A stretch of DNA of 14,136 bases from Akkermansiaceae bacterium UBA4145 (GTDB taxonomy: Bacteria > Verrucomicrobiota > Verrucomicrobiia > Verrucomicrobiales > Akkermansiaceae): the NCBI GenBank assembly GCA_002380675.1, contig DFWB01000332.1:1-14136 (forward strand). Direction: 5' to 3'. The notes beneath the pieces are model-generated. The model was not told the DNA's origin and made no database searches. It was given only the letters and a program-made list of their open reading frames with translations. Shown piece by piece: positions 6,992 to 13,371 of this stretch (positions are counted from its first letter, which is position 1; each line of letters starts with the position of its first letter). A program made the translations under genes and the position numbers.

Positions 6992-7519
6992 TTAATCAAC
7001 AGCTTCGCAATGTCGCGCGTAAAGCCACAACAGGTCTGAAAGACGATTGAGAAAAAGCAGCATGTTCGTATTTGGGAGTTCCTCCGCAAGGGCGAGAACC
7101 CGACGCTCCGCTCTGCGGCATACGGTTCGAGCAAAATCAAGTTGAGCACCGGTCCGGCTCCCCTTGGCACCCGGGCGAGCCCAGCCGTCAAATACGATCC
7201 CACTTTCCTCCATCTCCCGGGCCAGATTCTCGAGCAGTTTCACCTCATCCCCCGTGATCGATGGGTGCCCCGAGGTCCGATATTTTTCAAGATCCTCGGC
7301 AAGAACGGCGAGCTCCCCCATCAGTCCCACAAGGTAACCCTGTAGAAGATCGATCGATTTTGCCATGGAGGCATTCGCATCGGCCCGGACCAACCCAAGG
7401 GCCGCATTGAGCTCATCGAGCGAGCCGATGGCCTCAATCCTATTGCCCATCTTTGCAGTTCGTTTGCCAAACATGAGGTCTGTTCCCCCATCATCACCAC
7501 GTTTCGTTGTAATGCTCAT
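6992..7519 (-). CDS. PduO-type cob(I)yrinic acid a,c-diamide (corrinoid) adenosyltransferase
   Basis: Transfers the adenosyl group of ATP to cob(I)alamin, making adenosylcobalamin. I chose the ATG at 7519, giving 175 residues that begin SITTKRGDDGGTDLMFGKR, exactly where the family's ATP-binding TxxGDxG block should sit; a start 69 bases further upstream adds an unmatched tail. Other landmarks are GSLDELNAALGLVRA (32-46), ARTVCRRAERRV (130-141) and FLNRLSDLLWLYAR (156-169), which include the conserved Arg and Asn residues. The segment before ARTVCRRAER normally reads like LPGG; here it is FDGWARPGAKGS, a departure. No B12 synthesis or B12-dependent enzyme gene is in view, so it may serve salvage. 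Transcribed divergently from the isomerase-like gene at 7701. Confidence 0.88.
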   Translation of the reverse strand: MSITTKRGDDGGTDLMFGKRTAKMGNRIEAIGSLDELNAALGLVRADANASMAKSIDLLQGYLVGLMGELAVLAEDLEKYRTSGHPSITGDEVKLLENLAREMEESGIVFDGWARPGAKGSRTGAQLDFARTVCRRAERRVLALAEELPNTNMLLFLNRLSDLLWLYARHCEAVD

Positions 7520-7700
7520 GGATGAGCCGTATCCTACTTTACCCCGGTTTCTCAACCGCAACTTGATTCCCATTGGAGTAAAGCACACTCATTTTCCCTG
7601 CGCTTCCCGACTCGAAAGACCTCCGGCGCCCCTTTTTATCCTAGAGCACAAAGAAACTTGGAGCTTTCCCAAAAAGAACCTCTCAGCCTAGTTTCTCCCC
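7520..7700. promoter_or_regulatory. Divergent intergenic region between the adenosyltransferase and isomerase-like genes
   Basis: These 181 bases separate two divergent starts and should hold promoters for both. On the plus side TAGTTT (7689-7694) lies six bases before ATG. On the minus side TAGGAT lies ten bases before ATG and could be read either as a -10 box or as an AGGA Shine-Dalgarno. I see no cobalamin riboswitch-like conserved box, although one could be missed by eye. Confidence 0.4.
7689..7694 (+). promoter_or_regulatory. Candidate -10 box (TAGTTT) close to the start of the isomerase-like gene
   Basis: TAGTTT is six bases before ATG, with no Shine-Dalgarno between. It fits the TANNNT pattern of promoters that produce leaderless messages. 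No convincing -35 element is seen. Confidence 0.25.
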
Positions 7701-8612
7701 ATGAGCACAAGACGCCTTTTTCTGAAACGAAGCGCTGTCACCGGCGGAGCACTCCTTCTTCCGCAGCTAACATCTGCCGACCATCACAAGAAGTCCAAGC
7801 CTCTCTTTGATCTCTCGCTCGCAGAGTGGTCTCTCCACCGGACCCTTCGAAGTAAGAAAATGACCAACCTCGACTTTCCCCGGGTCACCAAGGAGAAATT
7901 TGGGATTACCGCCGTGGAATACGTGAACCAGTTCTTTAAGGACAAGGCCACGGATCAGAAATATCTTACTGAACTGAAAACCCGCTGTGACGACCTGGGA
8001 GTAAGCAGCCTTCTCATCATGATTGACGGAGAGGGTCACCTCGGGGAGGCAGAGGAGTCACGGCGCCAGAAAGTGATCGACAACCATAAGAAATGGGTCG
8101 AGGCCGCCAAGTTCCTCGGATGCCACTCCATCCGGGTCAACGCCCACGGAGTTGGGAAATCCGACGAGGAGAAGGCTGCCAATACCACCAAGGGGTTGCG
8201 GGAACTCTCTGAATTCGGACAGACACACGGAATCAACGTGATCGTAGAAAACCACGGAGGCCTCTCCTCAAATGGCAAGTGGCTCTCCAAGGTTCTCAAG
8301 GACGTCGGCCTGCCAAATTGCGGGTCTCTGCCCGACTTCGGCAACTTCGGAGGCTACGATCGATATGTGGGAATCAAGGAGCTCATGCCCTTTGCCAAGG
8401 GTGTCAGCGCCAAGAGCCACAACTTCGACGCGAAGGGAAACGAGACCAAGACCGACTACGTAAAGGCACTGCAGCTCGTGCTCGACGCAGGCTACCGGGG
8501 CCACGTTGGTATTGAGTATGAAGGCCGTAAAATCAGTGAGGAAGAAGGCATCCTCGCAACCAAAAAACTTCTTCTCACGGTGCGCGATCAACTAGCTAAG
8601 GACTATAAGTAG
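7701..8612 (+). CDS. Tat-exported sugar phosphate isomerase/epimerase-like TIM-barrel protein
   Basis: This 303-residue protein has the xylose-isomerase-like TIM barrel fold. The N-terminus STRRLFLKRSAVTGGALLLP fits the twin-arginine consensus (S/T-R-R-x-F-L-K) followed by a hydrophobic stretch, so export of a folded, probably metal-loaded protein is predicted. Barrel landmarks and likely metal ligands are VENHGG (Glu183), LPDFGN (Asp212), KSHNFD (His240) and GIEYEG (Glu272), the usual Glu/Asp/His/Glu set. An early Glu in TAVEYVNQF (Glu73) is also typical. Family members isomerise or epimerise sugars, or act on keto-sugars; the substrate is unknown here. Related Tat-exported proteins are common in Verrucomicrobia and Planctomycetes and are linked to carbohydrate breakdown. 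The start lacks a Shine-Dalgarno sequence. The next gene is 113 bases downstream. Confidence 0.88.
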   Translation: MSTRRLFLKRSAVTGGALLLPQLTSADHHKKSKPLFDLSLAEWSLHRTLRSKKMTNLDFPRVTKEKFGITAVEYVNQFFKDKATDQKYLTELKTRCDDLGVSSLLIMIDGEGHLGEAEESRRQKVIDNHKKWVEAAKFLGCHSIRVNAHGVGKSDEEKAANTTKGLRELSEFGQTHGINVIVENHGGLSSNGKWLSKVLKDVGLPNCGSLPDFGNFGGYDRYVGIKELMPFAKGVSAKSHNFDAKGNETKTDYVKALQLVLDAGYRGHVGIEYEGRKISEEEGILATKKLLLTVRDQLAKDYK

Positions 8613-8619
8613 TCAGCGT

Positions 8620-8663
8620 CTCCCGCAGGAGCTCTTACCCCCGGAGCCCACATCCATTTTTTT
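8620..8663 (+). terminator. Weak candidate terminator after the isomerase-like gene
   Basis: Two small stems follow the stop: CTCC/GGAG around CGCA (8620-8631), and GCTC/GAGC (8631-8634 with 8644-8647). A run of seven T (8657-8663) comes next, about ten bases after the last stem. The stems are short and the spacing to the T-run is long, so efficiency is doubtful. Confidence 0.25.
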
Positions 8664-8725
8664 ACAGAATTCATCTTAAATCCTCGCAACTTCCCCAGCG
8701 CAGGAGAGTTAAATCCGGTATCGCA

Positions 8726-9127
8726 ATGTCAAGGAATGCCCAGCATGAGAAGAGCTCATGGGAGAATGATCCCGTATGGGACCTGCTGGACAGGACTGAG
8801 ACGGCAGAGATCGACCCGCTATTCGTCTCGAACGTGATGCGTAAAGTCCGTCTTGCCAGTGAGGCGAAACGTTCCTGGTGGAAGCGCCCGACGCTGGTCG
8901 GACCTCTCCTCGCCGGGTCAATGGCTTCTCTTGTTGCCGCTCTCCTCATTACTTTGAGCAGCGATGAACCCTCTGCTGGAAGCGCAGGCGTTGATCCCCT
9001 GCCTCTTCAAGAGGAACTCGATACCCCTCACCTCGACATTCTTCTCGACGAGGAAATGCTTTCGCAGGCAGCTGAGGATCCAGCCGCTTTCAGTGACGAA
9101 GCACTAGTGGCTCTGCTTTCACAGTAG
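8726..9127 (+). CDS. Single-pass membrane protein resembling anti-sigma factors
   Basis: This 133-residue protein has an N-terminal cytoplasmic segment with NDPVWDLLDRT (14-24) and FVSNVMRKVRL (33-43), a Trp-Trp-Lys-Arg boundary, one membrane helix (about 57-77, LVGPLLAGSMASLVAALLITL), and an acidic tail ending in SDEALVALLSQ. The layout of short soluble N-terminus plus one helix, and the 'DPVW.LL' start, resemble small proteins that I recall being encoded next to ECF sigma factors in Verrucomicrobia. There is no sigma gene beside it here, so the role is a guess. An AGGAGAG at 8702-8708 lies 17 bases before the ATG, too far for a normal Shine-Dalgarno; no in-frame start lies closer to it. The phosphatase gene follows 22 bases later. 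Confidence 0.68.
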   Translation: MSRNAQHEKSSWENDPVWDLLDRTETAEIDPLFVSNVMRKVRLASEAKRSWWKRPTLVGPLLAGSMASLVAALLITLSSDEPSAGSAGVDPLPLQEELDTPHLDILLDEEMLSQAAEDPAAFSDEALVALLSQ

Positions 9128-9135
9128 GCGCCCAA

Positions 9136-9141
9136 TATTCT
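9136..9141 (+). promoter_or_regulatory. Candidate -10 box (TATTCT) close to the start of gph
   Basis: TATTCT lies eight bases before the ATG in the 22-base gap; no Shine-Dalgarno is present. The gene could equally be read from the upstream transcript. Confidence 0.2.
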
Positions 9142-9149
9142 AGCTACTG

Positions 9150-9809
9150 ATGCGAGCAGCCATCTTTGATCTAGACGGGACTCTCGTTAATTCTCTACCC
9201 GGTATTGCCGAGGCGCTGAACCGTGCCCTCGCGGAACACGACCTGTCAACTCACCCGCCTGACCTGGTAGAGCAGTTCATAGGCAATGGAAGCCGGATGC
9301 TGGTACATCGGGGTATTGGGGGAGAACCAGTCGACTCTCTGGTCGATGAGGTTCATGAGAGCTTTCTCTCCTGTTATTCAGAGTCTCTCATCTCAGGCAC
9401 ACACCTGTATCCAGGAATACGAAGGTTACTCGAGACTCTACACCTCCAGGGAATGCCTCTGGCGGTTTGCTCCAATAAACCACACCGATACACCGTGGAC
9501 ATAATGACACGGATGTTCTCGTGGGTGCCGTGGACAAGGATCCTCGGTCAGAAGAAATCTGTTCCCATCAAACCCGATCCTGCCGGGGCTCTCTCTATCG
9601 CACGCGCCATGAATATCCCGGCCTCAGAGGTCGCATTCGTCGGAGACTCTACTGTCGACTTTGAAACAGCCAAGGCTGCTGGAATGCACCCAGTTCTAGT
9701 GGAGTGGGGTTTCACCGCCATCGAGGATCTCAACCAGACCACTGCCTCCATCGTGTCCACTACGACGGATCTTCGTAAATTCCTTCAAGGGCCTCATGGA
9801 GTATCGTAA
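9150..9809 (+). CDS. gph: HAD-superfamily phosphatase, phosphoglycolate phosphatase type
   Basis: Predicted to hydrolyse 2-phosphoglycolate or another small phosphate ester. All four HAD motifs are present in the 219-residue protein: FDLDGTLVNS with nucleophile Asp7 and Asp9, CSNKP with Ser108, Lys141 in IKPDP, and FVGDSTVDFETAKAAG with Asp166 and Asp170. The segment between motifs I and II is the usual alpha-helical cap (C1 type), and the VEWGF ending matches Gph proteins. Specificity within this subgroup (Gph, PpaX, other sugar phosphatases) cannot be decided from sequence alone. The last 50 bases, coding for roughly the final 16 residues, overlap the 3' end of the convergent aat gene. No Shine-Dalgarno sequence precedes the ATG. 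Confidence 0.87.
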   Translation: MRAAIFDLDGTLVNSLPGIAEALNRALAEHDLSTHPPDLVEQFIGNGSRMLVHRGIGGEPVDSLVDEVHESFLSCYSESLISGTHLYPGIRRLLETLHLQGMPLAVCSNKPHRYTVDIMTRMFSWVPWTRILGQKKSVPIKPDPAGALSIARAMNIPASEVAFVGDSTVDFETAKAAGMHPVLVEWGFTAIEDLNQTTASIVSTTTDLRKFLQGPHGVS

Positions 9810-10338
9810 GGTATTCCTCACGTGGGACCTCCTCGCCGCCAAACTGGCGCAGATGATCAGTCATCCACTGGGTATCTAGGATGAGATACTGCTCTTCACG
9901 AAGCCACTCAACGAGATGGACAAGGGCTACCTTGCTGGCATCCGTTTTACGCGAAAACATGGATTCGCCGAAAAAAGCCTGACCCAGGGAAACACCGTAG
10001 AGCCCACCCTGCAGCCCGTCGGCATCCCAACATTCAACCGAGTGGGCAAAACCTATCTCGTACAGTTGGACATAGCTCTCGACAATTGCCTCATCGATCC
10101 AAGTTTCTTTTCTTTCACCGCATGCTTCAATCACCTCCCGGAATGCGGAGTTCCACCTCACCTCAAAGGGCTGTTTCCTGAGCACCCGCTTTAACCCATG
10201 GGGAATGTGAAACCTCCCATCGAGTGGAATCAGGCCCCGCTTCCGGGGAGAAAACCAAAGGATTTCCCCATCCTCAGACATTGGAAATACCCCTTCAGAG
10301 TAAGCTCCTAGCAGGACATGGGGGGGAATGCGCTCCAC
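9760..10338 (-). CDS. aat: Leucyl/phenylalanyl-tRNA--protein transferase
   Basis: Adds Leu or Phe from aminoacyl-tRNA to the N-terminus of proteins that begin with Arg or Lys, marking them for ClpS/ClpAP degradation (bacterial N-end rule). The 192-residue protein carries the family landmarks in order: AYSEGVFPM (12-20), LWFSPRKRGLIPL (27-39), the block FAHSVECWDADGLQGGLYGVS (97-117), GQAFFGESMFSR (119-130), ASKVALVHL (134-142), and LDTQWMTDHLRQFGGEEVPREEY (154-176). The start is GTG at 10338, placed by family alignment; AAGGG lies three bases upstream. It is divergent from yceD (49-base gap) and overlaps the end of gph by 50 bases, so its C-terminal 16 or so residues are encoded opposite the gph tail. 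Confidence 0.93.
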   Translation of the reverse strand: MERIPPHVLLGAYSEGVFPMSEDGEILWFSPRKRGLIPLDGRFHIPHGLKRVLRKQPFEVRWNSAFREVIEACGERKETWIDEAIVESYVQLYEIGFAHSVECWDADGLQGGLYGVSLGQAFFGESMFSRKTDASKVALVHLVEWLREEQYLILDTQWMTDHLRQFGGEEVPREEYLTILHEALEGIYEDPS

Positions 10339-10387
10339 AGCCCTTATTTCAATCGTCCATTCTCAATATTCAATCTACATTAACGCC
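10339..10387. promoter_or_regulatory. Divergent promoter region between aat and yceD
   Basis: This AT-rich 49-base gap separates two divergent starts and must supply both promoters unless they lie inside the genes. On the plus strand TACATT (10376-10381) sits six bases before the yceD ATG. On the minus strand TTGAAT, a 17-base spacer and GAAATA could be a weak -35/-10 pair before aat. All of these are by-eye matches. Confidence 0.35.
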
Positions 10388-10882
10388 ATGGAACGGCTCG
10401 TCATTGATCTCGCCCTGTTACCCGAGGACGGTCAGCTTCTTGAGGACGAACTCTCCGCAGCCATTTTTGATCTCCCGCAAAATGACGCTAAGCCACTCGG
10501 GCCCCTTGTTTTTAAGCTCCATGTCCAACGATTTGGCGATGAACTTCTGCTACAGGGCGGTCTCAAGGCCCCTTTTGAGTTCATGTGCGTGCGCACCCTG
10601 ACGCCCTTCAGAAAGACAATCAGCCTTCCCGAGGCTGCGATGGCCCTCGAAATAGGGACTCGGGGTGAGATTGACGCCACGGAGGCCTTGCGAGAGGAGA
10701 TTCTCCTGAGTTTTCCAGCATATCCCAGGTGTGACGAGGGAGACGAGCCGGTAAAGTGTGAAATCAACCCGCGCTATTTAGCGGTGGACAAGCCCACCAC
10801 GGATGATGTAGATCACCCGCCCGCCACGGAGGGGGACAGTCGATGGGCTGCCCTCGACGAGCTGGAAAACTCCGATAAGTAA
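10388..10882 (+). CDS. yceD: YceD (DUF177) family protein
   Basis: YceD/DUF177 proteins are almost always encoded just before rpmF and are linked to large-subunit rRNA levels and ribosome biogenesis. This one is 164 residues starting MERLVIDLALLPEDG; starting at ATG 10388 removes a 20-residue extension that would run into the aat promoter. Position directly before rpmF supports the call as strongly as sequence does. The family usually shows a CxRC-type pair and a second cysteine pair; here the first is CVRT (Cys67, partner replaced by Thr) and the others are Cys115 and Cys124. The tail is acidic. The start has no Shine-Dalgarno but a TANNNT box six bases upstream. The gap to rpmF is 21 bases. 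Confidence 0.8.
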   Translation: MERLVIDLALLPEDGQLLEDELSAAIFDLPQNDAKPLGPLVFKLHVQRFGDELLLQGGLKAPFEFMCVRTLTPFRKTISLPEAAMALEIGTRGEIDATEALREEILLSFPAYPRCDEGDEPVKCEINPRYLAVDKPTTDDVDHPPATEGDSRWAALDELENSDK

Positions 10883-10903
10883 CCCTAACTGCCCCAGATC
10901 GCC

Positions 10904-11086
10904 ATGGCCGTGCCAAAACGCAGAACGTCGAAAATGAAACAGCGCATGCGCAGGGGTGCCAATCGCTGGCGGAAGCCTCTGCTTCAAACCTGCCCCGAAT
11001 GTGGCAGTCGTGTTCCAGGCCATATCGCCTGCCCGTCCTGCGGCTTCTACCGCGAGCGTCAGGTTCTTGACGTTGACGTGATGTAA
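10904..11086 (+). CDS. rpmF: 50S ribosomal protein L32
   Basis: This 60-residue basic ribosomal protein has the typical start MAVPKRRTSKMKQRMRR and two zinc-binding pairs, CPEC (30-33) and CPSC (43-46), with GFYRERQV after the second. This is the cysteine-containing (zinc) form of L32, which is complete here. It lies between yceD and plsX, the most common bacterial arrangement, and is presumably co-transcribed with them. No Shine-Dalgarno is visible; the bases before ATG are C-rich. Confidence 0.96.
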   Translation: MAVPKRRTSKMKQRMRRGANRWRKPLLQTCPECGSRVPGHIACPSCGFYRERQVLDVDVM

Positions 11087-11155
11087 TCGCCGTGGTGGCT
11101 CTCCCACCGGGGCCTCAACTCCTCCATCGGAACTTTTGGCCCACCGGGCTTTCTC

Positions 11156-12172
11156 ATGAAAATCGCCCTCGATGCCATGGGAGGGGATCGGGCACCCGAT
11201 GTAACCATAGGTGGTGCGCGAGATGCTCTCGATCTCTACCCCGCCATCGAGCGGCTCTTTCTCGTCGGTGACAAGGGAACGCTCCAGCAGGGTTGCCGTG
11301 AGCAAAACCTGATCGATCCGAGACTCGAAATCGTTCATGCTCCAGAAGTTGTGGAAATGTCCGAATCCGCAGTTGATGCGGTCAGACGGAAAAAGCAGTC
11401 CTCCATCGCGGTCGCAACTGAACTGGTAAAAGAGGGGCAGGCCGACGCAGTAGTCAGCGCCGGAAATACCGGCGCGGCGGTAGCAGCATGCACACTGAAG
11501 CTCCGTCACCTCGAAGGAGTGGAACGCGCTGGGATCGCTTCACCTCTCCCCAATGAGTTCGGACAATGCAACCTCCTTGATGCCGGAGCCAATCCGGACG
11601 CGAAACCGAGTCATCTTCTCGGCTATGCAATCATGGGGAGCGCTTACGCCCAACACGTTTTGCAAATCGAAACTCCCGTTGTAGGAATCATGTCCAACGG
11701 CGCAGAGGAGGAAAAGGGAAACGAGTTTACCAAAGAAACCTCTGCCCTGATCCGCAAGTATGTAGAGTCCGGTAAGGCTCCCTTCAGCTGGTCAGGCAAC
11801 GTGGAGGGATATGACCTCTTCATGACCAAGCTCGATGTCTGCCTCTGTGATGGCTTCGTGGGTAACGTGCTCTTGAAGACCTGCGGAGCTACCGGAAAGG
11901 CCATGTCCAAGTGGCTTCGTGAGGGCCTCAATTCCAACCCGATTCGGCAGGCCGGGGCCTTACTAGCGAAAGGCGCTTTTCGCGACATCAAAGACCGTTT
12001 CAATTACGAGTCCTATGGTGGAAGCCCGCTACTCGGGGTCAATGGGGTTTGCATCATCGCTCACGGATCCTCTTCTGCCCTGGCCATTCAAAATGCTATC
12101 AGGGTCGCTACTGAGGCCATCAAGCAGGATCTCAATCCACACATTGTGAATGCCATGAAAGCCATTCACTAG
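11156..12172 (+). CDS. plsX: Phosphate acyltransferase PlsX
   Basis: Converts acyl-ACP plus phosphate to acyl-phosphate, the acyl donor used by PlsY in phospholipid synthesis; a peripheral membrane enzyme. The 338-residue length is normal. Landmarks are ALDAMGGDRAP (4-14), VVSAGNTGAA, NLLDAGANPDAKP, SGNVEGYD, CDGFVGNVLLK, and the C-terminal GGSPLLGVNG and IAHGSSS motifs. The canonical order rpmF-plsX-fabH supports the assignment. A 69-base gap before it contains a small GCCC/GGGC stem (around ACC) near the start and no Shine-Dalgarno sequence. It is followed by a 99-base gap before fabH. Confidence 0.96.
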   Translation: MKIALDAMGGDRAPDVTIGGARDALDLYPAIERLFLVGDKGTLQQGCREQNLIDPRLEIVHAPEVVEMSESAVDAVRRKKQSSIAVATELVKEGQADAVVSAGNTGAAVAACTLKLRHLEGVERAGIASPLPNEFGQCNLLDAGANPDAKPSHLLGYAIMGSAYAQHVLQIETPVVGIMSNGAEEEKGNEFTKETSALIRKYVESGKAPFSWSGNVEGYDLFMTKLDVCLCDGFVGNVLLKTCGATGKAMSKWLREGLNSNPIRQAGALLAKGAFRDIKDRFNYESYGGSPLLGVNGVCIIAHGSSSALAIQNAIRVATEAIKQDLNPHIVNAMKAIH

Positions 12173-12180
12173 ATCGATCA

Positions 12181-12200
12181 CTCCCTCTGAAACAGGGGAG
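12181..12200 (+). other. Hairpin after plsX
   Basis: CTCCCTCTGAAACAGGGGAG folds to an 8-bp stem with one bulged T and an AAA loop, starting eight bases after the plsX stop. No T-run follows, so full termination is not indicated. It could be a partial terminator, a processing site or an RNA stabiliser between plsX and fabH. A separate 10-bp palindrome TGCTCGAGCA lies at 12236-12245 in the same gap. Confidence 0.4.
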
Positions 12201-12271
12201 CGCCTCATCTACCCAATTTTAGAGAAGGCGAGGCTTGCTCGAGCATCAAAGCTGTCATTCACTCAGCACAC

Positions 12272-13273
12272 ATGAGCGAATCGGCCTCGCAGCTCCCAGT
12301 CGCAATCGCGGGCACGGGGAGTTACGTCCCTGAAAGAGTTCTAACCAATTCCGATCTGGAAATCATGGTTGAGACCTCTGACGAGTGGATCACTACCCGG
12401 ACCGGGATCAAGGAGAGGCGCATAGCTGCCGAGGACGAGTTTACCTCACACATGGCGGTCAAGGCATCTCGGAAAGCCCTTGAGCAGGCAGGGGTCGAGC
12501 CCTCTGAAGTAGAGCTCATCATTGTCGCAACCATTACCCCTAACACGCTGACACCTGCAACCGCCTGCTATGTGCAGCATGATCTGGGAGCCCATAAGGC
12601 AGTCGCTTTCGACATCTCGGCGGCCTGCTCAGGATTCCTTTACGCGATGAAACTTGCGGAGCGAATGATCTCTGGGGGAACCTGTAAAAATGCACTGATC
12701 CTTGGTGCTGAGAAACTCTCCGCATTTGTGAACTGGGACGACCGTTCTACCTGCGTACTTTTCGGGGACGGGGCCGGCGCTGCCGTGCTGAGGGAGGCGG
12801 AGCCGGGAGGGGGCCAAATTCTGGCCACAGATACCGGTACTGATGGCAGCCAAACTGATCTCTTGAATATTCCCGGTGGGGGGTCCGCCTGCCCCATTAC
12901 GCTGGAAAATGCTGATCAGCGTCTCTCCACTCTTGCGATGGTGGGTACCGATGTATTCAAGCAGGCCGTAACTCGTATGCGGGACTCCGCAAACTCTGTT
13001 ATCGAACGCTCCGGTCTTCGACCCGAGGACATAAAACTCCTCATTCCACACCAAGCTAACCTGCGCATCATTGAGGCGGTCACCAAACGCATCGAAATCC
13101 CCGAAGACAGAGTCTTCGTGAATCTGCACAAGTATGGCAATACTTCCGCTGCAGCATGCGCCATTGCTCTCGATGAGTCGCATCGTGCAGGAAAATTCGG
13201 ACCGGGAGATCATATCGTGCTTGTGGCTTTCGGAGCGGGCCTGACTTGGGCTTCTGCCGCCATTCGCTGGTAA
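12272..13273 (+). CDS. fabH: 3-oxoacyl-ACP synthase III (KAS III)
   Basis: Starts fatty-acid synthesis by condensing an acyl-CoA (usually acetyl-CoA) with malonyl-ACP. The 333-residue protein has the full Cys-His-Asn triad: Cys119 in DISAACSGF, His260 in IPHQAN, and Asn290 in KYGNTSAA. The early SYVPERVLTN, SDEWITTRTGI and the glycine-rich FGDGAGAAVL segment are also typical, as is the end FGAGLTWASAAIRW. Position after plsX fits. The fabD, fabG and acpP genes that often follow are not here; a peptide transporter comes next instead. ATG at 12272 has no Shine-Dalgarno sequence. Confidence 0.96.
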   Translation: MSESASQLPVAIAGTGSYVPERVLTNSDLEIMVETSDEWITTRTGIKERRIAAEDEFTSHMAVKASRKALEQAGVEPSEVELIIVATITPNTLTPATACYVQHDLGAHKAVAFDISAACSGFLYAMKLAERMISGGTCKNALILGAEKLSAFVNWDDRSTCVLFGDGAGAAVLREAEPGGGQILATDTGTDGSQTDLLNIPGGGSACPITLENADQRLSTLAMVGTDVFKQAVTRMRDSANSVIERSGLRPEDIKLLIPHQANLRIIEAVTKRIEIPEDRVFVNLHKYGNTSAAACAIALDESHRAGKFGPGDHIVLVAFGAGLTWASAAIRW

Positions 13274-13360
13274 ACCCTTACCCATCGAATTCCTCCGTCG
13301 CCCCAATTCAGATTGCACCCGAACCTTGAGTCCGGTGAACTGAGTGTCTCTCACTTCCTG

Positions 13361-13366
13361 TAGAAT
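13361..13366 (+). promoter_or_regulatory. Candidate -10 box (TAGAAT) just before the POT transporter start
   Basis: TAGAAT is five bases before the ATG, so a transcript from it would start at about the start codon. A TTGAGT lies too far upstream (29-base spacer) to be its -35. The 98-base gap after fabH shows no other clear signal. Confidence 0.28.
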
Positions 13367-13371
13367 CCCTC

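Noticed and set aside
7520..7588. N-terminal extension of the adenosyltransferase
   Set aside because: The family begins at the SITTKRGDDG block; the 23 extra residues match nothing and would occupy the promoter region.
10328..10387. N-terminal extension of YceD
   Set aside because: It would overlap the aat start region and adds 20 residues with no family match; ATG at 10388 fits better.
10778..11509. Minus-strand open frame (243 codons) across the end of yceD, rpmF and the start of plsX
   Set aside because: It crosses three well-supported genes in antisense and looks composition-driven, with no motif.
12629..13354. Long minus-strand open frame (241 codons) opposite fabH
   Set aside because: It lies fully antisense to a clear KAS III gene, its translation shows no recognisable domain, and it extends only into the spacer; a shadow of GC-rich coding sequence.
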